Shown here one piece after another: positions 35,596-46,200 of a stretch of 64,000 nt of DNA. The stretch comes from Turbatrix aceti (lineage: Eukaryota > Nematoda > Chromadorea > Rhabditida > Panagrolaimidae). Position 1 is the first letter of the stretch. Every line of letters starts with the position of its first letter. Where the stretch lies: NCBI GenBank assembly GCA_963969345.1, contig OZ017768.1:8270718-8334717 (forward strand), written 5' to 3'. The position numbers were made by a program, and so were the translations under genes. The notes beneath the pieces were generated by a model. It ran no database searches, was not told the origin of the DNA, and saw only the letters and a program-made list of their open reading frames with translations.

Positions 35596-37339
35596 CTAAA
35601 GGTAAAATGTTCTTAGTACTGCATACAATGAACAAGGTATAACGTAGCCCAAACACACATAAATACTGATAGGTATGCGACTAACTAGACGTTTCAAGGG
35701 ATTTGAAGAAGGTTTTTTCAAAAACTTTGTTAAACACATTGATCCAAACAATTTTTCTTTCCATGTTTCGCAAACGATAAAAGGAACGATAATTGCCGTT
35801 GTGCAGGAGTATCGGACGAAAATCTTAGTTGTGGTTAAAATTTCTTAAAACAAAGTATTAATATTATTTTGAAAACGCCATTGAACAAATAATAAACAAT
35901 TATAAATAAAAAAAAGTCCGTTAAAAATTGTAGTCTGAATAAGGAGTAAATTCTCAGCTTTTCGTCGTTCTTTTGAAACAACATGCAATTTGCTTGAACA
36001 ACATCGACTGCTTAATCCAGCGGATAAACAAAAAAATAACGATATCACATTGGTACATAAAAATGAAACGTTTGCTCCGTAGTTTAACCAATCAGTCAAT
36101 AAACCGTGATAATTTTTGCATTCTGAGCCGTCATCAAAGTAACAATACCAGTATGGCAGCACGGGTAGCTGAATGATCATCGGACCAATGAACATAAAAA
36201 TGATATACGCAAGAGTAAGGGGCTTGCTCCATAACGTTTTCACACGGCGCCACAAAACAATAGCTTTAAATAATATTTTTTTTATTTTTTTCATATTTAA
36301 TTGTATTATAATGACAAACCCGTGAATCTGTTGAACGATGTCAACATAAAGAAAATACCCATAAATTCGTTTTTGTGTCCAATAAATAAATCTAAATATA
36401 ATTCATATTTTGTTAATGGCCGAAAAACTAGAAAAATAATTACAATATCACTTATACTAGTATAGACAAAGCTGACGGCAACAAGAACGAAATATGGTGC
36501 TTTTGTTGTACTGTTTTTAGAGCAAATACTTAATACAAAAGCGTACCCCACGATGATCATAAATACCGTATTACAATGCTGTAAAGTATGAACAAAATTG
36601 TATAAAATGACCAAACATGTTTGCAGTTGCCTTGAATAATAATATATCTCATTATAATTGTAAATTGTACCACCATAGTTTTCTGCATCATAGTAAAACT
36701 CTTCACATGCTGTATCTTTTTCCCAGTTCGTTAGCTGTGTGTTATTAGTCGAAAAAAAATATGTATCTATATCAGAGTCTAAAATAATTTGACACAAAAT
36801 GTTCGGCGCTAGCGATAAAAGGTTTTCGTCGGTATAGCTCCAATACGGCGTGCAGGGCTGCCCTATGGCTCCAAATGTTTGACGTGATCCAGTATCGTTA
36901 AACTTGAAATGATTCATAGTGAGAGGCGATCCGTCGACCCATTCAAAGTTTTTGTTGGTGCCATCGATCGATTTGTTACATGGAACGTACAATCCAATAT
37001 GCGCCATAGGGTATTTGTGATTGAGGTAGTAATAGTTATCTAAAATCAATAAATATTTATCTTACAAATAAACAACAATATTTAAAAGACTAAATACTCA
37101 CAAAGAATTAGGTTTTCGACTTCGGATTGAATAACTACTGGAATCGAATCATTGTTAAGGAATTTGCATGCCGTAGGATAATTGCACCGATCCAGATATG
37201 TGTTTGACATTTGAATATTTGCATAACATTTAGATAAGTTATCTACGGTGGCATTAAAATAAAACGCAGGAGGGCACTTTGTAATGCATTGCACAGAGAA
37301 AAAGAGAAGCAACAAAAGAAATATCTTTTTGCTAATCAT
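35596..37339 (-). CDS. C-type-lectin-like domain fused to a 7TM receptor
   Basis: Exons 37339-37102, 37039-36320 and 36263 onward, with consensus splice sites and phase 1 joins. A signal peptide (MISKKIFLLLLLFFSVQC) leads into a CTLD: CPPAFYFNATV, SKCYANI, LDRCNYPTACKFL, then WVDGSPLTMNH and NILCQ. In the same uninterrupted exon 2 come TM1, TM2 and TM3, the last ending in N-R-F-T. No methionine lies between the lectin part and TM1, so the receptor cannot start on its own. Exon 3 supplies TM4-TM6 with the RRKAENLLLIQT motif. A TAA at 35845 ends the frame at 458 aa before TM7. The very next codons continue in frame with TM7 (IIVPFIV) and a tail to a TAG at 35596, so that stop is either a lesion or a real truncation. 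The predicted role is a chemosensory receptor with a tethered ligand-binding ectodomain. Confidence 0.75.
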
Positions 37340-37516
37340 TCTTATTTAATACGAGTTTACTAATAAAAGAACGATTCTTTCAGTAAGTTAAGCATACAAA
37401 AAATTACATAACTGTTTTCTTCATGCAAGCAGACATTATGATACCACTTGCAGCTGCTGTCTTTACGCTCTGAGAACTGATATCATTGACATTTCCATTT
37501 ATTTTTAAATATATTT

Positions 37517-37925
37517 TATTTATTTATTTCACCATTACTCAGTGGTTAGTTATCATTAGACCAGATGTTAGGAGGCACAAATGATGTCCACGTAGGTGTA
37601 AATGTCTCGATTCGTTTTGGGCGCGATTTCTTCTTCCCATCGTTGCTGTGGTCTGGTTTTCGTCTTGTTGAACACCGAGTTGAGCGAATCGACCCAGCGT
37701 AAAGTGGAGGGAGAGCTCGAAATCGTCCTCGATGTCCTTGAGGAGAAGTCCGGAGGAGATAGGTCGCTGATCCCGCCATTTCTGTACCATCCACTGCGTC
37801 TTCTTGACGTTGACTTCCAGTCCGACGTCCTTGCAGATGATGGCCATATCCGACAGCATTTCCTGAAGTTCTTCGCCAGTGTGGGAGAAAAGAACGACGT
37901 CGTCAGCGTTTTGCGAATGGCCTCT
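37517..37925 (-). mobile_element. Internally deleted RTE fragment
   Basis: It has the same 3' end and tail as the 33.6-kb element but lacks the segment equivalent to about 33755-34247. It extends further 5' than that copy and includes the reverse-transcriptase catalytic box as N-A-D-D-V-V-L-F-S-H-T-G-E. The deletion junction is near 37701. No clear target-site duplication was found. Confidence 0.8.
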
Positions 37926-38305
37926 TCAAAATCCGTCAGCAGTGAGCTATTTTTTGTCAGCAGTTAACCCCCTTGAACATATGCACAAAGCAAAGCGCCC
38001 ATGGTCTCGACTGGAAAACAGTTTTTTTTGTGTGTTCTTTTTAAATTTTTTTTATAACATTGTTGATGCTTTGACATCATTATAGATGACGGCGAATTCG
38101 ATGAAGATATCAAAAAATCAATAAACAATCGATAATATCGAAATTTTTTTCTAACTCCGGAATTTTCAAGCGGATTTCAACACAAAATAGTAGACCGTGT
38201 TCTACGTCCCAAAAAACCGTCGTATGGAACAAAAAAAAACTACAAAACAGACAAATTAGTATTTTTATTAAATCGACAAACACATATATAAATTAAAAAA
38301 ATTGT

Positions 38306-38984
38306 TTATAAAAACAAAAAAATTTGAAAAAACATTGAAATTAAAAAACACGCTTGTGAGGCAGTGTTTTTCAAATCTTTTACGTGCGTGTTTTTGGCGG
38401 AATAAAAATTGGTGCCTTTGCTTGAATTCAATCGTATTTGACAGATTATGTTTGCAGGTTCTTTATACCCATAAGCAGGAGCATCTTCCCAATAAGGGCC
38501 TTTTCGAACATAAAATTTCATCACTGCCAATCCACCGATATTTCTGACAGAAAGATGGTTAAGAGTAAGAGGTGATCCGTCGACCCACTCAAAGTTATCA
38601 GACGTACCGTCTCTGAACTTGGTGCACGGAATGTATAATCCTATGTAGCTTTTAGGAGAGTTTATGTAGTGGTCGACTGCAAACAAAATATATTTCTTTT
38701 ATAGTGCTCAAAACAGTCAGAGTAAAAAACATACAAAGAACACCGTTTTCGATTTCGGATTCGATAACCACGGGAATAGACTTGTGATGAAGAAACCGAC
38801 AAGCAGAAGGATAATTACAGCGATCCAGTTGAAAACCCGGAATCGGTAAATTTGCATAGCATTTGGAGTAATTGTTTATGGTCGCGTTGAAAAAAAATTC
38901 AGGAGGACAATTTGAAATTGACTGTGCAATTACAAATATCACGCTCTGAAAGCAAAGCGTCCGAACCAAAACCATCTGTTTCAT
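38306..38984 (-). CDS. Secreted single C-type-lectin-like domain protein
   Basis: Exons 38984-38735 and 38676-38306 encode 206 aa; 38975 is an alternative start. A signal peptide (VLVRTLCFQSVIFVIAQS) precedes one CTLD with CPPEFFFNAT, SKCYANL, LDRCNYPSACRFL, WVDGSPLTLNH and NIICQ. It then ends in a short hydrophobic tail (FLISMFFQIFLFL) instead of a second lectin domain or a receptor. The intron (58 bp) is in the same place and phase as in the two other CTLD genes. The gene lies head-to-head with the intact receptor at 39551, about 570 bp away, so the two could share a promoter region. The hydrophobic end could be a degenerate membrane anchor or a truncation. Confidence 0.8.
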
Positions 38985-39238
38985 TTGTGCAAAAGCGGCA
39001 TAATGTCGGCTTCGAATAAGCAGTATACTGTTATTACAAAAAAACTTGGAAATGTTCACATTTGTTTTAGCTTAAAAGTATAAAAATGTTTTAGAATACA
39101 GGTGCTTTGGCACTCCGTAACATGCGCCTTGCTCTATAACTGTAATCGAAAACGTTTACTGTTTTCGAATAGTTAAAAAATGTACCTGCGGACGTCTATG
39201 CTATAGCATCGTTGGGCGATGACATTCCCTGTGCACTT

Positions 39239-39324
39239 GGTCGACTGCAAACAAAATATATTTCTTTTATAGTGCTCAAAACAGTCAGAGTAAAAAACGT
39301 ACAAAGAACACCGTTTTCGAATTC
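39239..39324 (-). repeat. Duplicate of a CTLD exon/intron boundary
   Basis: Near-identical to 38671-38757: the end of exon 1, the whole 58-bp intron and the first bases of exon 2 of the neighbouring CTLD gene. It lies between that gene and the receptor at 39551. Confidence 0.85.
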
Positions 39325-39550
39325 GGAGATAGAGAATAAATGAAATGAAATGAAATTACACGGTAAAAAAAATAAATGCTCTGCAAATTAATGTATATGT
39401 ATAAAGGACAGATGTAAAAGTTAGTTTTTTTGTGTTGTAAATATCATTCGTCGAAGACAACACCGGTCACAGAAACAGGTGAATGTTGTTCCATATTCTT
39501 CTGGGTCTGAAATTCAATATCTTTATCTCTGCGACTCGCAAACCACAACC

Positions 39551-40962
39551 ATGAACAACTCTTACGATATTTCCCAAAACGACAATTCTTTTATTTACGA
39601 AGATTATAGTACAAAGGATGCTATAAATTTATACTTTGAAGATCGTCGCAGATTTATGATCATCATATACGTGAACATTATTCAATACTTTTTCGTTCTT
39701 CACAATGTTATTATGTACTCTTTCTTTATTTTTTTTACGCTCAAGGCTATGACTTCCAAGAATAAAATCTTCAGATCTCCGTTTTTCGTCATATTAATAT
39801 CTGCCTGTATTTTCAAGACCGCAGTAAAGGTCCCGAATTTGATTTTGGACGAAGCTATACGATCTTCGACAATTTTGCAAATATTTGGCAGACAATTAAC
39901 CAAATATTTGAATGCGTCTTTGAATTTAGTACTTTCGTACAACAAATTTACAAGTATGTTCAAAAGCGCATTTATTTGAGAAACGATATTATGCTTAAAA
40001 TCATTTTTTAAAAAACACAAAAATGATTTTAAGGAAAATAAATGTAATCCATTGTTTTAGGTATCATTCAATGGCAATCAGTGAACAAAATATTTAACAA
40101 ATATGTGATTACTGGATGCATCTTTTTTTGCACAACATCACCGTTATACATATGGATACCTGTTCCTTATTTGTTGCCCTGTTATTATGAAATCATAGAA
40201 TGCTCATCTGATGACAATGAAGCGGCAGTAAATTATTTAAGTGAGGCAGGAACTATTATTATTATTTTAATGACATTAGTTTCAACGTGTCTGTGCCTAA
40301 CAGCCGGACTGTACAGTCGATGTCAAAACAACGCTGTGCAGAATGCCAGCAACACTCTGGTTGCTACTGTGCAGAATAACAATGCTGCCAACATTAGTGT
40401 TTCGCCGGAACGCCGAAAAATGGAAAACAAGCTTCTAGTGCAAACAACTGTGTTCTCAATATTGTCTTTGATTTATGCAATAATCAGTTTTTTTCTATCA
40501 AAATACACAGATTTAGTTACGGTTTATAATTATAATATTCTTACTGCATGTATGGACCTAATGCGAGAATTCCAAATGCCGATCATAGTACTTCCATTCA
40601 TTATTGTCGATGCTTGGAGGCGTTTACTGTTCCAATCAAAACGGGTGTCATCGCTTTTTTCAACTTATTCAGTTTTGTCAACGGTAAAAAAGGTCACAAA
40701 AGATTCGAGGCCTGTACGCCTTATCAAAAAAATACCCGTGAGCGTCTATTTATGCATGTTTTATGCACTACCTTTTCTCGAAAGTTGGTGGTATACGTCA
40801 AACCAGTTGGCACTATTGGACGAAGATATGGAAACAATAAGCAAAGAAGAATATGAAGATCTCATTAATGCTAATAAGCGTAGTGTTTTATCCCCTCTTC
40901 CTTTCTTTCAAATTTGTAATCAATTTCAACTGATCTTTAAGCGCAAAATTTATCCTTGCTAA
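39551..40962 (+). CDS. SRG-like 7TM chemoreceptor (intact)
   Basis: Exons 39551-39953 and 40061-40962 encode about 434 aa. The ATG at 39551 (MNNSYDISQNDNSF) was preferred over an in-frame one at 39479 because paralogues share this N-terminus. Exon 1 encodes TM1-TM3, exon 2 TM4-TM7 with a cysteine-bearing loop (LLPCYYEIIEC), an S-R-C turn, RRKMENKLLVQT before TM6, and TM7 (IIVLPFIIVDAW). A hydrophobic segment (VYLCMFYALPFLESWWY) precedes an acidic, then basic C-tail. The 107-bp intron contains a 12-bp inverted repeat. This is the parental type for the exon-2 copies at 23.5 and 27.0 kb. It is probably an orphan chemosensory receptor. Confidence 0.85.
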
Positions 40963-41048
40963 ACTGATTATTAACTATTTTGTTCTAACATTTCGTCTTC
41001 ATAATATGAAGACGAAATTTAATATTATTACTTCATATAATTTATTGT

Positions 41049-41099
41049 AATGATAACTAACCACTGAGTAATGGTGAAATAAATAAATAAATAAATAAA
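41049..41099 (+). mobile_element. 51-bp RTE 3'-end insertion with 12-bp TSD
   Basis: It consists only of the last bases of the RTE element (AATGATAACTAACCACTGAG...) and an (AAAT)n tail. ATAATTTATTGT flanks it at 41037-41048 and 41100-41111. The homologous 3' flank of the receptor copy at 23.5 kb reads straight through ATAATTTATTGTGAATATCG near 24470, which is the empty site. Confidence 0.95.
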
Positions 41100-41720
41100 A
41101 TAATTTATTGTGAATATCGTTTTATTTTTTATTTTTGTTGATGGTTTTCATGACGCGACCCGCAATTTTGAAACGTTTTTGATTGAAAAATAGTATTGTT
41201 GAACACTCGCCGTTGCATTTTTTTGAAAACAAATATGCTGAATTAAAGACTGTAAAATCTTTGTTTGCTTGATATAAAAATATTCAAACTCGTCGACATT
41301 GACTGATTAACTTTTTGTTGTCACCTTGTTGTTGTTAACAACTTTCTCCATACGTCAGCCAAAATATACGTACATATGCTTGAACTATTCAAATGTACTT
41401 TACGTTTGCAGAAAAGACAGGCAGACAAGCGCAAGAATAGCAAAGAAACAGGTGTTTTTTGATTGTCACAAAGGTCAAGACGTTGCAGCAAGACATTTTG
41501 TAAATAGAATATTTTGATAACAGAAATACCATAGTTGTCCTTTGAAATTAAAATGCCGTTTTCTTCAGAAAAAAGCTGCACTTTTCAATTACCAAAATGT
41601 CATGAATATCAACAAATTATGTATCGACAAAAACCAACAACGCCTACCTGCTTACATTAGCATGAAAAATGTACTTTTGGACTTATGTTAAGTGCGATCA
41701 CATTTTTAAACAAAAGTGAT

Positions 41721-43075
41721 TGACAAGGGCTTCCCATTAACGAGCTATCATTATGAAATTTGGACAAAAAGCAGTTCTTGTCGTACTAAAACTCCGTGTA
41801 AAAGGAAAATCGCGGAAGCTCAAAGATGCCAAGGATACAGGAGATCCAAAAATGGCATTTTTCAATCTTTTTGCTCGTTTTTACCCCAAAGACGTGGCGT
41901 TTTTTACGCAAAAATAGTATCACTGGGGTGTGGCGCTGCCACTGAAATAGGAGAGGAAAGAAGGGGGAAGGGAGACAAGGACCTCACCGGATACGTCGCC
42001 CTCAGCGCGTCGGGGCGGTAATCCTGGTGGAAGGTGAAGAGGCGCGCAGGCAGCTCGTTGCTGCGCGTGGTAGCCGAGGTGAGAACGTAGTAGGATTTGA
42101 AGTTTATCCGGTCGAAACAAATAACCGCAGAACAACAACAGTCAAATTAGGTAGAAAAGCGGGACCTAACTTTAGGAGCTAGGAAAACCGTGAAGAGAGA
42201 GAGAAGGGTAAAAAGAACAACAATAACAATTGAGGGAGGAGGACACGCGCGCGAAGGGGCGGACCTTCCGCCATTGTGGGAATCGCGGGGGGAACGGGAC
42301 GCGCGTGCGCATTGCGAGGGAAACATGAGCTCGCGTAGCGACAGGGGTTAGTGATTGATAAATTGATCGCTTAAAAAAATAAGGGGTTTCCACGGCAAAA
42401 GCGACCGAAAACTGAATTTGAAAAACATCAAATTTGTCAAAAAAAAGAAACGTTGACTCAAGGTGTTGCATTTTGTGTAGCGCAAAAATGTTAATTTGAA
42501 CTCGTGTAAGATTTTGATGTCGTGTAGGAGGCGATGTCGTGTACTACACGACATCGCCTGTCGTGTAGGTTTGAAAGCTACACGACGACACGAGGCGAGC
42601 TACACGACACGACGCGTCGCGACGTTTAGGAAGGTTTCAAGGCAAAATTTCGATCAGAATGATAACACGTGGAACATTTTTCTATACAATAAAAAAAGAA
42701 GTAAAAAATTGTAAAATTTTACATAATTTGGCTGTCGAAAAGCGGCATGCCGTGTCGTGTCGTGTAACAGCTACACGATCGCACGAGGCGACGTCGTGTA
42801 GCACACGACGATCGTGTCGTGTAGGGAAATTCAAAGCTACACGACACGACGTCGCCTAATAGCTTCGTGTCGTGCGTGCGTGTAAAGTACACGATTTGCA
42901 ACACCTTGCGTTGACTTCAAAAACCACAAAAATGCAAATTACGGCACGCACAACTTTGGCATCTTTGAGCTTCCGCAACTTTCCTTCGGCACGGAGTCTT
43001 AGAATGACAAAAACTGCTTATTGTCCAAATTTCACAATGATAGCTCGTTACATCTATATGGGGGGGCCCTTGTGA
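41721..43075. mobile_element. 1.35-kb TIR element with TGA target duplication
   Basis: The element 41724-43072 begins CAAGGGC and ends GCCCTTG. The inverted termini remain alignable over about 120 bp (shared GAGCTATCATT, GAAATTTGGACAA and GCGGAAGCTCAAAGATGCC). Flanking TGA is present on both sides. The related sequence at 35281-35300 runs GTGATTGAGATGCGCG without an element. The interior has a minisatellite of TCGTGTAG/CTACACGA units (42510-42890) and no transposase, so it is non-autonomous. Confidence 0.85.
42510..42895. repeat. TCGTGTAG / CTACACGA repeat clusters
   Basis: Two clusters of short, mutually inverted TCGTGTAG and CTACACGAC units, separated by about 120 bp of AT-rich DNA. They can form many alternative hairpins. 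They lie inside the TIR element. Confidence 0.85.
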
Positions 43076-43268
43076 GATGCGCGTACAGAATAAAAAACAT
43101 ATTCTGCAAAAACGAGTATTCAAAATTCAACAACGGTTATGTCCTCAGATAAATCGATCCATCACCACTTCTAATTCAACAGAAGTTTTTATAAATGAAT
43201 TCGCATAAATTAATGAAAACCAACAAGACAGAGGATAGGAGAAAACAAATCACCGAGTGTGCGCCGTC
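43076..43268. other. pam-1 3' flank
   Basis: This starts with the receptor-flank sequence GATGCGCGTACAGAATAAA, also found at 35290, and then runs into the likely 3'UTR of the aminopeptidase gene. Nothing else is visible. Confidence 0.4.
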
Positions 43269-46200
43269 TCAGATTCCAGCTTTGCCGAGGAACTCCTCCA
43301 CCGAGGGAGCAGCGGCGCCAAGGAGTCGGGCGTTGAGACGGACAGCCTCGCTCGCCTGGCGGATGGGGCGGTCGAGCACTTTGATCTGGTCGGCGTCGAA
43401 GGTCTTCTTGCAGTACGCTTCGTAGGCCTCGGCAAGGCTCGAATCAGCCTGACCGGAGATGGCGAACTTGAGCGTGTACTGGAAGAGACTCGAGTTCGCG
43501 CCGCCGAACTTTTCAAGCAGAAGGGGCGTGTTGTTCTGGAAGTACTTCCAGACAAAGTCCTGGCCGTGCTTGCTGGAACGGCTGCCCGCAAACAGCGAGA
43601 TCAGGTCCTGGGCACGGATTTTGCCCTTGGTGACGCCGTAGTCGTAGATTTCGGCCAAAAGTTCAGCGTTCGAGGCCTGGCCAAGCGCGACGATGGCGTT
43701 GCGCTCGATTTCGCTGAATCCAGAGGTCTCAAAGATGTTCCTGAGCTGACCGATGGTCTTGGCGTCTCCGTTGCGGGCCACCGAGCCGTAGATTGCCTGG
43801 CGGAGGTCAGGATGAAGTTCGACGCCGTTTTCGACGTGCTCCTGGAATTTGAGGTCAGCGACCTTGATGGTGGGCTCGTGACCTGCACGACTCAGGCGTC
43901 CGACGGCCAGGGCGCGGAGCATGGAGCGCTTCAGGGCTAAAAATAAATAAATTTTCAAAAATTGCACTTTTCCGGACATCAACTCACGCTCGTTAGGCTC
44001 CGCCTCCCAAAGCAGACGCGCCAGAAGTGGTTCGTAAACGCTGATGACAAACTTGTCAAGGCCGGCCTTGAGCTTGGTATCGGTGTGACGACCGAGGACG
44101 TCGCTGATGGATCCGACGCCTGCGTCGAGGGCGCCCCAGACGACGTACTCGTTCTCGTTGGTGCAGGCGCCGAGGAGGGAGAGGAACTGGGAAGCCGGGG
44201 CCTTGCCGGCCTCGACGAGGGAGTACAGGTCCTGGGCGATGCCGAATCGGTCGAGGACAGGCAGCGAGTGGTCCGCGACGGCCGGGAGGAGGGCCGTGAG
44301 CATGTCTTCCGGGTACTGGACTCGGTAGAAGCCAGCGGTGCCCGCGTTGACCTTTAGCCAGTCAGTTGGCTTCACACCTGAAATTAAAAAAAAACAACTC
44401 AATTTCAACCCTTTCCACAGTCAAACTACCTTCAACGACAAATTCCTGCTTCGGATTCTTCAAAAGTCCACGGAAGACGACGTCATTGGGCGACGAAGCC
44501 GTCGTGACGGTGATCGGGACGTGCCAGAGCGGGTTGGATTCGTCGTTGCCGCCGTCCGCGAGAAACCGCTGTTGCGAGACCGAAAGGACGCGTTTGTTGC
44601 CGTCGACGCGTTGCTGAACGGAGACGAGGGGGAATCCCATCTGCTTGGTCCAGGTGGACATCATCTTGCTGACGTCCTGGCCGGAAGCGTCGCTGAACGC
44701 CTGCCAGAGGTCGGCGGTGACGGCGTTGGAGTACGCGAATTTCTTCAGGTAGCGTCGGAGGCCGTCTTGGAAGACAGGCTCGGTCAGGTACGTGTACAGC
44801 ATACGGATGATGCTGTTTGACTTGGCGTACGTGATCTAAACAATTTGTTATATAAAAAAAATTTTTACATTAGATTTTTTTAATTTAAATTTTTTCAAAC
44901 TAATTTTCTTTAATTTTTTAAAATAAGTTTTTAGGAATAAAAAAATTATAACAAATAGCAGATGCTTTTTAAATAAAAATTTCAAATTTTTAAATTGGAA
45001 ATAAAAAAAAATAATTTGCAAAAATGAAAAATTGTGTTTCAATTCAAAATTTTTCAACAATAATTTTTTCAACATAAATAAAATAAATAAAAGCAAAAAC
45101 ATACCGAATCATAAATCTCATCCAATTCATTGGGATTGTCGATGGGAACTTCAATGGGATGAGACGACCGAAGAGCGTCGAGACTCGTTCCACGGGCCCA
45201 TTCGTCGTTGACAAAGTGCACCCAGATTTCGTATTCCGGGCAGAACTTGGACACGAAAAGGTACTCCATGAACGATGCAAATCCTTCCTTGAGCCAGAGG
45301 TTGTCCCACCATTTCTAAAAACAAAAAAAATATTTTTCCCGAATCCGAAATCCTCACCATGGTAGCCAAATTGCCGAACCAGAAATGCGCAAGTTCGTGG
45401 GCGACGACGAGGGCGACGTACATGCTCTGCCGAGTCGACGATTTCTTCGGATCAACGAGGAGAGCGACTTCGCGGTAGGTGACGAGGCCCCAGTTCTCCA
45501 TGGCACCCATCTGGAAGTCGGGGATCGCGATGAGGTCGACCTTGGGCAGCGGGCTCTTGATGTCGAAGAACTCGTTGTAGTAGTCCAGGGCCTTGGTGGA
45601 CAGGTCGAGGGCGTACTTGCCGAGATCCTTCTTGCCGGCGACGGTGTAGACGCGAACGGGGACGCCCGTTTTGGTGTGGTCTTCGATGTACTCGAATTCG
45701 CCGACGGCAAATGCCACGAGGTAGGACGACATGACCGGAGTCGTCGCGTACGTCACCACCTTCTTGGACGGGTTCGTAGGCGACGGGACGGTAGAAAGCA
45801 CGTTCATGTTGGAGAGCGCGGTGAGGTCTTTGTCGACTTCGAGCGTGACGTCGAACTTTGCCTTGTAGACGGGCTCATCCCAGCAGGGGAAGGAAAGGCG
45901 GGCATAGGTGGACTGAAAAATATTTATTTTTGTATAAATATTTACAACGTATAATTTTTTTTTATTTTCATACAAAATTTTACAAAAATAAATATTTTAG
46001 AAAAAAAAGTGCCCGAGTTTGCATAAAGTGTACGAAAATTATTACACTTTATTTTTCACCCTTTAGGACCAGGACACGACGACTATAGGTTTCGCAGACA
46101 AAACAAGCGCGAGTGCCCCGATTTCACACTTCCCCCCGCCAACGCGCCGCTCCATCCCTGGGAATACGGTTGTCGCGGCACATGCGATGCGATGCGTTCC

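Noticed and set aside
43257..45954. Plus-strand frames of up to 227 codons across pam-1 exons
   Set aside because: They stop at pam-1 exon boundaries and mirror its codon bias; the minus-strand protein is unambiguous.
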